64,000 nt of DNA, from assembly GCA_016946835.1 (NCBI GenBank), contig JACVTC010000053.1:243501-307500 (forward strand), in the 5' to 3' direction. The position numbers and the translations under genes are program-made. This stretch comes from Neocallimastix lanati (nom. inval.) (lineage: Eukaryota; Neocallimastigomycota; Neocallimastigomycetes; Neocallimastigales; Neocallimastigaceae). The notes under the pieces are model-generated. The model had not been told where the DNA came from and made no database searches. It saw only the letters and a list, made by a program, of their open reading frames with translations. Positions 30,032 through 41,597 of the stretch are shown piece after piece; within the stretch, counting starts at the first letter, position 1; each line of letters opens with the position of its first letter.

Positions 30032-33000
30032 ATGCCAAATCATAATTTGATATATCAAGATGTTCTTTTAGTAGAATGTCTTGAAGCTATTCGTACGTTA
30101 CCAGCACATTTGTATACTCAACAAATATCACAAGTAATAGCGAAAATAGAAGATCACCTTTCTCTCGCTATTCCAGTTACTACTTTTAATCGCTTTGCTA
30201 AAAAGTACTATTCACCATTCAATCGAAAAAAATTTAATAAAATTTCAAGAGTTGTAAATGTCACTACCCAAGAATACCCAAAACCAAAATTCAAAATTCA
30301 TCGTCCATGTCGTCCACAAGATATTCAACCAGACGTTTTAAGATACATTTGTAAAATTATTCATGGTAAACGTAGAAATAATAATAAAGATTTACTTAAC
30401 TTCGGTTTAACTTGTAAAAATTGGTGTAAAGCTGCTTTAAAAGAACTTTATTATTCACCAAACTTTGATTCTATAGAGAAACTTTCTAATTTGAGTGTAA
30501 GTATATCATATATTGATGTTAAGCCAAGGTACGTCAATTACATTCAGGAACTTCACCTTCCAAGAGTTCCGGAATCTAAGAATACAATTCTTTACAGGAA
30601 GCATGTCGAATCTATTGCCGCTGGTGGTAATATTGTTTGCCTTACCGCTCCAAGTATCAAAATTGATTTCTTAAATAGAATTCTTTTCTATTGTCCAAAT
30701 ATTGAACGTTTAAGTATTGATTCAGTTGTATTATTGGATGAAGAATCAGATAATGCTGTTGAAATTCAAATGCTTGCTCAACAATGTGAATGTCTTATGG
30801 ATGTACGTTTTGAATTTGTAGAAAGCCCTAAATTCATCTTTGAAGATTCCACAGATGGTGGTACAGATATTTCTCAATTACAATCTGATGAGGTTCCATT
30901 CCCAATCGCTGGTCGTGAGGGTAAAGATTATATTAATATTTAAAATAATTTTTTTTTCTTTTTTTTAAAAAATTATAATTTTAAAGTAAAAAGTTAATTA
31001 AATAAGTAATATATATAGTATAGTATAGACAATATAATTTTAAAGGGTAAAATAAGAAGATTAATAATATGAATGATAATAGAAATAATAGTGATAACAG
31101 TAATATTAAATATATAATATATATAGTAGAGTACAGACAATATAATTTTAAAGGGTAAAATAAGAAGATTAATAATATGAATGATAATAGAAATAATAGT
31201 GATAACAGTAATAAACAATATTTGATTAAAGTAAATAATTAAGATATGAATATGAAAATACAAAAATAAAATAGTGTAAAAATATGTAACCGTGCATATA
31301 ATAATTTTTATTTTAATTTTTGTGATCTACAAAATGAAATTTAAATTTAATAATTATACTAAAAACTCTTTATTATTAAAATTATTGTAATAAAATTTAA
31401 CCAAAAATAATAAAAATATCATAATAATCCTTCTATTAATGAAAAAATAAATTAATCAAAAATGATAACCATGGTGATGATAAAAATAAAAATAATGAAC
31501 AAAATAATATTTAAAACATCACAATATCAAATTTTATAATTCCTCTAAATATAATTCCATTATTAATAAATTTAAATCATTTTTCTTCTATAAAAATTTT
31601 AGTTGGTTCACCTGGATCTTCTATTAAATCATCTTCACCACCTTCTAAAGGTTTTGGTGGTGTCAGTAATAAAAAATCCTTTGATAATGGTAATGTATTT
31701 ATGGATAGACCAGCTTCTGCTCTCTCTGTTTCTAATTCCCAAAATCAAATTAATTCAAATTCAGGATTTTTTGAATTCCCAAGTGGTGGTGTTGGTAACA
31801 TAGCTGCATTCTTTGAAAGACCATCCTCCGCTCTTTCTAATGCTAGTAACACAACTACTAACTCTGTTTCTGACTTGAAACGTATTGTTCAAATGGAAGA
31901 TGTCGTATTAAATGGTTTAGGTAGAAAGTTAGAAGTTTTAGTTAAACGTCATTTATCATCATCTGCTATTAATGGTTTAATTAAACATTGCCCACAACTT
32001 AAGAAGATTCGTTTAATTGATCCAATGGATTGTTTACCTTCTCTTCCAAAGTTTGAAAACTTACAAACCATTGATATCACAACTTCTAAAAAGAGTCATA
32101 TCAAACAATTCAGTCATATCTTCAATTCTCGTACATTTACTCGTTTAGAGCATATTAAAATTGAATATGAACCAACAAGTAACCGTCCAATTCAAAGATT
32201 AGATCAACTCTTATTCCACTTTTCTATAAGTGCTATCCTTTCTCATTGTCCTCGCTTAAAGTCTCTTATCCATCCAATATATCCAACAACTCAGGATGAG
32301 TTTTTAAATCTTTTAAGTACTATGCGTTCTCTTCCAGATCTTAAAGCACTTTCTCTTCGTGATTATGTTAATGATCGTCTTCTTACCGCAGTTTCTCAAA
32401 AATTCCCTAACTTAGAAGCTCTTGATATTTCAAACACTTGCTACGTTAGCGGTTATGGTATTGTTGATGTTGTAGTGAACTGTGACAAATTAAGATACTT
32501 TGGTATTCATGGTATTCCGATTTGTGCTGATGATATTCAAGAAATTCAAAGAAGACTACCAAAATGTCATATCTTCTCTAAATTTGATCCAAAGTGGATT
32601 TGGAGTGAAAGTATGTATTATCTTTGTGATACTGTCATCTATAAGGATGATGAATGGAAGAAGAATGACAATTATGAAGAAGAACTCTTAAATGAAGAAG
32701 GAAATTCCTCTCCTAAATCTATCCAAGATAGTGAATCTATCCAACAAGAATCGGAATCTGTACAAGAAATCGAATCTGTTCAACAGGAATCTGAATCCGT
32801 ACAAGAAATTGAATCTGTACAAGAAATCGAATCTGTTCAACAGGAATCTGAATCTGTTCAAGAAAACGAATCTGTTCAACAAGAATCTGAATCTGTTCAA
32901 GAGACCGAATCTATTCACAACGAACCTAAACAAGAATCAGAACTAGATCATGAAGAAAAACCGGGAGAAGAAAATCCTATAACTCCAACTACACCAACCA

Positions 33001-33575
33001 CTCCTTCTAATGACTATTTAAGTCATGAAGTAAATAAAATAACTAATGAATCTGAAATTCCAACTCCAACTGCTAGTGAAGATGAAAATGAAGAAGAGAG
33101 TATTATTGAAAGTACACCCACTTTAAACCATGAAACTCTTTATAAGCCAAATGTTCCAGAAGATGAACAATCTTCTGAACAACTATTATCAAATTCAGTA
33201 CAAGAAAAAGAGGAAGAAGAAAAAATTCCTGATCATGCATCTTCTGTTGAAGATAATAATGATTATAGCCGTACTTTAAGTCAACAAGAAGAAATCATTC
33301 ACGATACTTCAGCTGCTGATATTTCTGTAAATTTAATTAATTTAGATGATGATATAGATGTTCCAAAGGAAAGTACAAAGCTATACGATCACAACGAACA
33401 AATTCAAAATGATGATGAAAAAGATGAAGATTTACAAATAAAAGAAGATATAAAAGGATTATTAGAAAATACAATATTTATGGAGGATGAAAAACCTATC
33501 ATTAATAATAATAAAAAGACTACCTCTGGGGAGAATATAACTCATAAGGGTAGTCCTTATTCTTTTGAAGAATAA
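30032..33575 (+). CDS. F-box / leucine-rich-repeat protein with acidic repeat tail (953 aa)
   Basis: Two exons, 30032-30920 and 31603-33575. The donor G|GTAAAG and acceptor TTTTAG join in phase to give 953 aa. Residues 1-80 form a conserved-looking helical region of unknown family. Residues about 90-140 (RPQDIQPDVLRYICKII ... LTCKNWCKAALKELYY) fit an F-box, which would bind Skp1 in an SCF ubiquitin ligase. LRR-like units occur in exon 1 (FCPNIERLSIDSVVLLD) and in exon 2 at about 395-620 (HCPQLKKIRLID, FENLQTIDIT, HCPRLKSLIH, FPNLEALDIS, CDKLRYFGIHG), as in AMN1-type F-box/LRR substrate adaptors. Residues about 300-390 are a Ser/Asn-rich linker, about 665-740 a Q-E-S-E-S-V repeat, and the rest is acidic and disordered. 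F-box assignment is by pattern. Confidence 0.8.
31028..31213. repeat. 108-bp-period tandem duplication inside the F-box/LRR intron
   Basis: The block starting GACAATATAATTTTAAAGGG at 31028 recurs almost identically at 31136. It lies wholly within the 682-bp intron and does not change the protein. Confidence 0.9.
32715..32935 (+). repeat. coding SESVQ(E/Q) repeat
   Basis: Degenerate 21-33 bp units encode ESVQEI, ESVQQESE and variants, about ten in a row, in the disordered tail of the F-box/LRR protein. Codon wobble (CAA/CAG, GAA/GAG, GTT/GTA) shows they are not all recent copies. Confidence 0.85.
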
Positions 33576-33601
33576 ATAATAAAACAGCAATTGATAACAG
33601 C

Positions 33602-33636
<35 letters not shown>

Positions 33637-34371
33637 AAAAAAAATTAAAAAATTCAATATATATATCAACATAAAATATATTTTTATTTATTATTTATAC
33701 ATAAATTTTTAATCTTTTATTATTGTTAATATAAAATAATGTAATAATATAATATAATTAACATATTTTTTATTTAATAATTAACTATGTTGTAAAATAA
33801 ATATAGTTATTTTATTTTTTTTTCCTTTAATAATATTATAAATTTAATATAGTTATTTTATTTTAAATTTTCATTTTATTATTCTTTTTTTAAAATAATA
33901 TAATAACGAAAAAATCATCATTAATTATTATATGTTTATATCTTCTCTAATCTTTTATTAAATAAATAAATTTTTTTTAAAAAAAAAAAATAATAATAAT
34001 AATTATAATAATAATAATAATAATTTCATTTCTTCATAAAATATAAAAAGTAAAAAAAAAAAAAAAAAATGTATTTTATATGTAAACGACAAAAATCAAT
34101 TAAAAAATATAAAATAATAATAATCATAAAAAAAAATATTATTTAAAAAAAATTCATTTTATATATTTTTTATATAAAAAAATATTAATATTTAAATATA
34201 TATAATTATTATTATAATGTGAATTTATAAATGTTCAAATTTTAAATATATATAAATAAAAAAAGAAAAGAAATTTAAAATAGTTGTAACCAATTATTTT
34301 GTTAGACTACATCTTATTTTTCTTTTAAAATTTTAAAATATAAATAAAATTCTATTTACAAAAAAAAAAAA
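33576..34371. other. AT-rich intergenic DNA
   Basis: A 32-A run at 33603-33634 follows the F-box/LRR stop by about 30 bp. Apart from further A/T runs I see nothing. Confidence 0.6.
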
Positions 34372-34387
34372 AAAAAAAAAAAAAAAT

Positions 34388-34765
34388 AATAAAATAAAAT
34401 AAATAGTAGAATATAAATATAAGTACAGATTGAATAAAATAAAATAAAATAAAATAAATAGTAGAATATAAATATAAGTACAGATTGAATAAAATAAAAT
34501 AAAATAAAATAAATAGTAGAATATAAATATAAGTACAGATTGAATAAAATAAAATAAAATAAAATAAATAGTAGAATATAAATATAAGTACAGATTGAAT
34601 AAAATAAAATAAAATAAAATAAATAGTAGAATATAAATATAAGTACAGATTGAATAAAATAAAATAAAATAAAATAAATAGTAGAATATAAATATAAGTA
34701 CAGATTGAATAAAATAAAATAAAATAAAATAAAATAAAATATAATAAAATAAAATAAATAGTAGA
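34388..34765. repeat. 55-bp tandem repeat, six near-perfect copies
   Basis: CAGATTGAATAAAATAAAAT starts at 34426, 34481, 34536, 34591, 34646 and 34701, an exact 55-bp period. Each unit has an (AAAAT)n block plus AAATAGTAGAATATAAATAT. Copies are contiguous with no spacers, so this is a minisatellite and not a CRISPR array. The 146-aa minus-strand frame across it is an artefact. Confidence 0.95.
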
Positions 34766-35040
34766 ATAATCATATTTAAATAATGAAAATAAATATTAAG
34801 TTCAGTCTTTTTTGTTATGTTAAGATTTTGATATATTTTATGTTTTAAATTTAAATAAAATAATATGTTTTATTAAAATTTTACTAAGTCAATATGTCTA
34901 TATAGTAATATGCTATATAGATATATAATAATAATAATAAATATTTAAATGGTTTAGTTTAATAAAAATTTATTTATAATAAACTTTATTAATTAAAATC
35001 ATTTAATTAATTTTACAATAACCTTAAAAAGAACATAAAG

Positions 35041-35243
35041 GAATATATATGTTCCAGAATGCTGATATATTGTATTTGTATGCTATTTAACAACAATAAT
35101 CGTCAAAATATATTTATATAAACATAGTTGTTAAATAACCCTGTTTTTGAACATAAAATGCATATATTTGGCATACAAATACAATCATACAATCATATTG
35201 TTTATATATCTATAACAATAATAACAATAATAATAATAATAAC

Positions 35244-35282
<39 letters not shown>

Positions 35283-35289
35283 ATTAATA

Positions 35290-35344
<55 letters not shown>

Positions 35345-35860
35345 GTTGTTTCGATTTTGAATGCCTGGAACAATATAGCTATGATTGCATATATTTAACG
35401 ATATATTTGTATTGTTTATTGATAAAATATAGCTGTTTTAATCAAAAAAGGCATTCAAAATCAGCTTATTGTAATATTGTTTATATATTAATATATATAA
35501 AAATATAGCTAAATTGTGCAAAACCTAGCTAGTTGAACAGCATATGTTTTTGATCGTTCAACTGGTCAAAAACATACTAAGATATCCACAAACTAGCTAG
35601 GTTTGCAAATGCTAAAAACACTATCATTTATATATATTCATACTTGTTTTATGGTTCATTAATATTCTGGAACGTGTATAAATAAATGAACAACATAGCA
35701 GTTTTGACCAATATTAACGATATATGTTTATATTAATTCATAGCTGTTTTGACCATTTAATAATACAGGTTCCAGATTTTTAATATAGGTTTTATGGTTT
35801 ATTTATACAAAACTATACTATATTTACATTTATTAATTAAGGCTCCAGATTTATAATATA
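35041..35860. repeat. cluster of perfect hairpins, probable foldback-type element
   Basis: Several independent inverted repeats sit next to each other. 35069-35083 pairs with 35171-35185 (ATTGTATTTGTATGC, 15/15), enclosing 35085-35094 paired with 35127-35136. 35353-35365 pairs with 35450-35462 (GATTTTGAATGCC, 13/13). 35518-35534 pairs with 35591-35606 (CCTAGCTAGTT core), enclosing 35543-35553 paired with 35566-35576 (TATGTTTTTGA, 11/11). Direct repeats ATAGC.GTTTT.A recur near 35429, 35695 and 35743, and TTCCAGA near 35052 and 35767, with its complement near 35661. No transposase is seen inside. Confidence 0.8.
35217..35343. repeat. (ATA)n microsatellite between hairpins
   Basis: About 40 AAT/ATA units, lightly interrupted, between the first and second hairpins of the cluster. 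Confidence 0.95.
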
Positions 35861-35870
35861 TATCAACAAT

Positions 35871-36065
35871 ATGGTTTTTATGCTAAAAAATATCAAAAAC
35901 TATATGCAAAATAACCCTGAAAACACCTCTATTATTTCATTCAACAATCTCAACAATCTCATTGACTACATTCGCTCATTCTCGACTGATCTCGAGCCTC
36001 TACGCAGCCTCACTACGTTACGTACTCGATCTCTCACTCGTCTTCATTCGCTTCATTTCGTTTAA
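35871..36065 (+). CDS. small open frame (64 aa) with unusually GC-rich 3' half, unknown
   Basis: MVFMLKNIKNYMQNNPENTS, then FNNLNNLIDYIRSFSTDLEP and a Arg/Leu/Ser/Thr-rich end. The stretch 35955-36060 is strikingly less AT-rich than its neighbours and uses codons with C (CTC, TAC, ACG). It directly follows the hairpin cluster. It could be the start of a transposon gene or part of a structured RNA. I recognise no family, and without a second copy the coding claim is weak. Confidence 0.3.
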   Translation: MVFMLKNIKNYMQNNPENTSIISFNNLNNLIDYIRSFSTDLEPLRSLTTLRTRSLTRLHSLHFV

Positions 36066-36205
36066 CCATTCGATTTTTTTCATTCATAATATTCAGTGCT
36101 TTTAGGGTTATTTTTACATCTTTCTTTTATATTTTGTAAGTTACATAATAATATTATTTAATTATAAGATATTGATAATATAGTAATATAAATATTAATA
36201 AAATA

Positions 36206-36945
36206 TATCACCTGGGATATCATAAGACCATACGTGATATTCATAATGATATGCTGGACTTTTATGTGCAATAATTTATAAGCTGTGGGTTTTAAATAAT
36301 GGTAGTTTAGAAATTTTATTAATAAAATTATAATATTCGTACAATTAAAATAATAATTCTAATTCCTAAAAATTTACAAGAGAGTTCTCTATTTCTAATA
36401 TAAGTAATCTAATCTATTTATAAGAAATAGGTAATATATTAATTATATATTCTAATATATAGAAATATATAAATTTTATATGAAATAAAGTATTATAATT
36501 ATTATAATTATAATAATACATATTGAAATAAAATAAAATAATTATTATCAAAAAATAAAATCTAATATTTAATAATTATTATTAAATATACAAATATGTT
36601 ACTACACATATTTGTTTTATATCACCTCAAATGATTATTTCACCCAACCCTGATACTACGCTTTGAATTGAAACATAGACCTTGATGATTGTAATATTTC
36701 CAATCGCAAATGATTACACCCACTAGGGAGGAGTTAATGATTCCGTTCTTATGCTCGTGGTCAATGGAGATATATATAGGAACGTTAGGAAGGCATCTCC
36801 GGGGCAGTGTGTAACGACGATTGAGAGCGGCGAAGCTGTTACAGTATGCCAATAACTCATCACCTTACAGTTAATTAATAACTGTATGGCCATATTGGGA
36901 GATGGATACCCATTATGTGCAAGTCCATGTTTTACACAATTTTTT
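36206..36945. repeat. 400-bp retroposon-like repeat, copy 1, interrupted by an LTR
   Basis: Matches 48319-48663 with few differences in two parts: 36211-36247 (CCTGGGATATCATAAGACCA) and 36625-36940 (from CCTCAAATGATTATTTCACC to AAGTCCATGTTTTACAC). The interval 36252-36624 is an LTR-like insertion absent from copy 2. The body is much richer in G and C than the surroundings. It contains the hairpin CAGTTA-ATTAA-TAACTG and ends beside a T run. The 70-aa minus-strand frame (36640-36852) is a short fortuitous frame or a fragment of unknown coding sequence. Confidence 0.85.
36252..36624 (-). mobile_element. LTR-like insertion related to the gypsy element LTR
   Basis: On the minus strand it begins TGATATAAAACAAATATGTG and ends TCCAGCA, i.e. 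TG...CA, 373 bp. Its start matches the LTR edge at 1140-1176. It sits inside copy 1 of the 400-bp repeat. No clear target duplication is seen: the left flank ends TGATA and the right starts CCTCA. It may have lost a flank or arisen by recombination. Confidence 0.65.
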
Positions 36946-36960
36946 TTTTTTTCATTATAA

Positions 36961-36961
36961 T

Positions 36962-36992
<31 letters not shown>

Positions 36993-37067
36993 TAGGATGT
37001 GGTGTATTTTTGTAAGTTACATTTTTCAATGTGGCGCTTATATAGTTGTAATTTTTTAATACAATTA

Positions 37068-37099
<32 letters not shown>

Positions 37100-37100
37100 A
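36961..37100. repeat. opposed TTTA/TAAA microsatellites around a short GC-richer core
   Basis: (TTTA)n at 36961-36993 and (TAAA)n at about 37068-37098 flank about 75 bp containing TGTAAGTTACATTTTTCAAT and GTGGCGC. The core motif (AGCGCCACATT..AAATGTAACTT in reverse complement) recurs near 38671 and, in part, near 52559 and 52951. Confidence 0.6.
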
Positions 37101-37159
37101 ATCTGATTTAGAAATAAATAAACCTGTGTTAATTATTAAAAAAAAAAAAATGGTTCAAA

Positions 37160-38250
37160 TATTTTCCTAATTACTTTGTAACAAAAAAGACTGAATAATA
37201 AATATTGATTTACATATTTATAATAAATAATTAAATTAAAATAATAAGTAATTAAATATAAATAATAAAATAATTAAATATAAATAATAAAATAATTAAA
37301 TATAAATAATAAATAATTAAATATAATTAAATATTAATTGTAAATAATTAAATAAATATTTGACTTTTTAAATAATAAAAAATAAAATATATTTATAATT
37401 AAATTTACTATTAAATATGATTAAATATATAATAAATAATTTAATAATTTAATATAAATAATAAATAATTAAATAAATATTTTATTTTTCAAATATAAAA
37501 AATTTTCTTATAAAATACTTTATAATTATGAAATGTTTTTTAAGAAATAAAAAAAAAAGTTATAATTATGAAATGTTTTTTAAGAAATAAAAAAAAAAGC
37601 TAACGTATAGCAATAATACTATAATTACTCCAAAAAAATTTTCATTGTGATAAAGACACATCTAATGCAGCAGAAAAAATATTTCTAAATAAAAATATTA
37701 AATATAGTATTTGACGCTATAAAAGAGCATTAAAGCTTAAAAAAAAATGAATTATGTTATAATGAAGTAAATATATAATTATATATATAAATATTATAAA
37801 GTGATGTCGAGCTTGTAAATCCTGAATATATAATTAATATTTATTACGAAATAAATAATAATGTCAAAACTTTGAAATTTTTAGAATTACTTTAAGAAAA
37901 AAAAAAAAAAAAAGTATTTAAAAAATTATAAATATTGGAATTATAATAGCAATAAAGAAGATATAACAAATAATGTATTAATTATTTAAATAATTTATTT
38001 TCAAAAAAAAAATCTTTTTATAAATTAATATATGTATTAAAACAAGAAGAATCTTTATCTTTTAATTACAAAAAGAAATGTGCAAGAATTTAAAAAAATA
38101 AAATAAAATAAAATAAAAATAAGAAATCAATATTTTAATTGAAAAATACAAATCTATGAGATACAAATTAATTAATAATGGAAAACCAAGAAATGATATA
38201 GTTAAATTATAGTTTAAATGTTTAATTAATTGATATAAATACTAATTTGA
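37160..38250 (+). pseudogene. decayed transposase relic, probably MULE-type (copy 2)
   Basis: Shares long stretches with 24560-24880: ATACTATAATTACTCCAAAA, then ACATCTAATGCAG.AGAAAAAAT, GATGTCGAGCTTGTAAATCC and TGAATATATAATTAATATTT. It is more decayed than copy 1, with a shortened coding core. The left part (37180-37500) is also similar to 23632-24100. Two diverged copies in 64 kb suggest a moderately repeated old family. Confidence 0.5.
37521..37600. repeat. 40-bp exact tandem duplication
   Basis: TATAATTATGAAATGTTTTT followed by TAAGAAATAA and an A run occurs at 37521 and 37561, identical except for the last base, within the transposase relic. Confidence 0.95.
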
Positions 38251-38779
38251 AATAAATGACAGATTAATAATCAAATGAAAAAAATTATCTGAATTTTGTC
38301 ACAATTATTAATAATTAAAATTATTCTTAATTAAAAATCCGTAATTGTTTAAAATTTTAATATTGCTTAAAATTTTAGTTGTATAAAAAAATATTAAAAA
38401 TATCTTTATCATAAAATACTTTTAAATAATTATTTTATTATTATTATTATCATATTTTTATTAATAACTTTTATTTCTATATCATTTTTTTTTATAAAAA
38501 TAAAAAAATCTTTAACCCTAATTTAACATTATTTATTAAATTATTTATTTATTAATTTATTTATTAAATTTTAAAAAGCCACATTTTCTTAATTCAACTC
38601 ACTCCTTTTACATGCATTAAAAAATATTAAAAATTATTAAAAATTTATAGTGTTAAAATATAATAAAATAAACGCCACATTGGGAAATGCAACTTTCTAG
38701 AAAAAGAAACATTAGTAATAAATAAATAATAAATAATATATAATAATATAATAAATAATGAATAATAATCGAATTTTAA

Positions 38780-38827
<48 letters not shown>

Positions 38828-39423
38828 GAATAATAAATAAAAAATGAAAAATAAAATATATTAATAATTGGAAAACAAAAAATATAAAAAATATAATTAT
38901 TTATCAATTAAATTACCATAAAATTTTTTAATTACTTTCTTAAAAAATAAAATAAATTTTAAAGAAAAGAAATTACAAGTAAATTTAAATTATATTTAAA
39001 TTACATATAAATATAAAAAGAAAAAAATTATAAGTGTATTTAAATTATATATATAGATATAAATTTAAAGTAAATATTATTATTATTCGTTTTTTTAAAA
39101 AGATATAAATTATATTAATAATTAAGAAAATTATTTAAGAAAGCTTTTTAAAATTTATAATTAATATTTGGAGATTATATATATTTATCCATATAATTAA
39201 ATTTTTAACTATTTAATATCTAATACATATTTTTATTTATTTATATATACATATTATATATTTCATTTCCCTTTTATTAATGCATTAAAGAAGTATTAAT
39301 ATTTATATATATATGTATTTATATATCAAAAAAAAATACAAATACAAATAAAAAAAATAATAATTAGGACTTAAAAAAATTGTAATTTTTAATTTAAAAG
39401 CAAAAAAAAAAATAAAAATAAAA
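38251..39423. other. AT-rich intergenic DNA with short dispersed motif and (TAAA)n
   Basis: Contains AACGCCACATTGGGAAATGC at about 38671 and AAGCCACATTTTC at about 38575, members of a small dispersed motif family, and (AAAT)n at about 38778-38825. The last 150 bp upstream of 39424 should hold the promoter of the membrane-protein gene. Confidence 0.5.
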
Positions 39424-40495
39424 ATGATTACTATAGCTCAAGTTGCAGGAATTTTTCAATTCACTTACCATTTAATTGCTGGTCCAATGCTATTACTTTT
39501 CGCTGAAAAACTTTTTAACTATCCTATATTTTACAAATTTATCCATGAAGATCCAGATGTACAATTATTATAATTATTATTATATTTATATATAAACCTA
39601 TTCATATATTTATTAATTAATTTAAATTTATTTTATTTCTTTTTTTTTTTTTTTTTTATGAAATTCTTTAAAATATTAATTATTAATAAATTATTATTTA
39701 ATTTTTAATATATATATTATGATGTATTTTATTATTTGCGCATTTATTGTTTGTCTTCATAATATATAAAACATATATTTATATAAACCAAAAATTTCAA
39801 TTTCACATATTTAATTATTAATTTCAAATGTCAACATTTCATAATATTATGTATAAATTTTATTATATATATATATAATAATTTATCAAAAATATATTCC
39901 TTTGTTTTTTTATGTATTTCAATCATTCATAATAGAAATTTACTCCAACAAAATCTGATACTGAATTTCTTTCCATTCTTGGGGGTATGTTCTTATTCCT
40001 TGGTTTCATCTTTTTAATTTGTTTCTTTACAAAAAATAGAAAAGCAATGCTTGTTATAAGTAAGAGAAAAAAACTTTATATATATAGTAATATATATATA
40101 ACATAAAATAAAACATAAATTATTAATGAATTTATGTATGACTGATTGATTTTATATAATTTTTTTATAAACTAAATTTTTTCTTTATAGGCGCTGGACA
40201 AATTATGATTTATACACAAATTAGAAATATATTGAAGCCATTTCGTGATGTTGACTATATTCTTTCTGTTACTTTGGTAGAATTCATTCTCGGTATTTTA
40301 ACCGCTATTCTCGTCATTACTGATTTCGTTATGAATTATCCTCGTGAAAGAGAAGAAGAAAAGAAAAGATTTGACGAGAAAGTTGCTAAAGTTAAAAAGG
40401 AATATGGTATTAAGGATGATGATGAAAATGATAAGGATAAAGATAAGAATGTAAAAGAAACTAAAGAAGATAAAAAAGCAAAGAAAAATAATTAG
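39424..40495 (+). CDS. small four-helix membrane protein (187 aa, 3 exons), possibly Ilm1-like
   Basis: Exons 39424-39558, 39936-40059 and 40191-40495. The introns (GTACAA..ATAG and GTAAGA..TATAG) close in phase to give 187 aa. Four hydrophobic segments: about 8-28 (QFTYHLIAGPMLLLFAEKLF), 58-77 (GGMFLFLGFIFLICFF), 80-100 (AMLVISAGQIMIY) and 110-135 (TLVEFILGILTAILVITDFV). A charged, Lys/Asp-rich C-tail of about 50 aa follows. Size and topology resemble the fungal Ilm1 family (linked to mitochondrial DNA maintenance, ER/mitochondria), but no diagnostic motif confirms it. It could be another small four-helix ER protein. Confidence 0.7.
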
Positions 40496-40847
40496 AGTTA
40501 AATATTTTTTATTTTTAAACAATAAAAAAATAAAAAATAAAAAAATACTTATATAAAATGATAATAATAATAATAATAGTTAAATAAATCAAATAAAATG
40601 CTGATAAAACAATAAAATAAATAAATAAATAAATAAATAAATACATAGAGAGATAGAAAATAGAATCATAAATTTCATTTAAACGATATAAAGTCTTGTA
40701 AGAGAATAATAAAATAAAATAAAATAAAAAATAATAGAAAAAAATTTTTTTTTTTTTTTAAAATGATTTTTAAAGAAATTATGATAATGATATAATAAAA
40801 TTTTATAATTTATTAATAGTATTAATAATAATATAAAACTAAATGTA

Positions 40848-40879
<32 letters not shown>

Positions 40880-40951
40880 CTTTTTTTTTTACCTTTTTTT
40901 CTTTGTTTTATTATTAATTAAAGAATGATTAAATATAATTTGAATTTAATT

Positions 40952-41002
<51 letters not shown>

Positions 41003-41597
41003 TTATTTTATAATAGTTAATTTTAAATTAGATTAAAATAAAATAAAATAAAAAAAATTAGAAGTATAAACAGATAATGATCATATATTTATATATATTT
41101 ATATATATAATAGGATGAAAATGACAATAAAAAAAATATGATAAAAATTATAGATATTTCTGAAATTTAAATATTGATATATTTATAATAAACCAACAAA
41201 CAAATAATATGTATATATATAATAAAATAATAAAATAAATAAAATAATGATATAATAAATAAAAAATGTAGAATAAAAAAAAAAAATAAAACTAAATAAT
41301 ATAAAAAAAAAAATATATATATATATATATAATATTTTTTTTTCCTTTTTTTTGTTTCATTCTTGTTTTTGTTTTTGTTTTTGTTTTTTAATGCATATTT
41401 TGATAAATAGATAAATAAAAAAATTTCTATATTCAAAAAAGAATAAATTATTTTATTTTATTATTTAAAAAATACTAAAAAAAAAATCCTGTTTTTATGT
41501 ATATTAATTTATACTATTTGAATAGATTTATATATATTTTTAATTTAAATTAGTATTACGATTATTTTTAATATATATGAAAAATTATAAGTTAATT
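40496..41597. other. convergent intergenic region, simple repeats only
   Basis: 3' flanks of two convergent genes. Holds (TTTA)n at about 40951-41005, poly(A)/poly(T) pairs that can form hairpins (40739-40762 and 40846-40876), and a TA tract. No gene is supported. Confidence 0.6.

Noticed and set aside
31603-31803. 66-aa ORF at the start of F-box/LRR exon 2
   Set aside because: Wrong frame; the spliced frame continues from exon 1 and is open to 33575.
34388-34765. CRISPR-like array
   Set aside because: The 55-bp units are contiguous with no unique spacers and the organism is eukaryotic.
36640-36852. 70-aa minus-strand ORF in copy 1 of the 400-bp repeat
   Set aside because: I could not show that the frame is preserved in the second copy, and it has no recognised domain.
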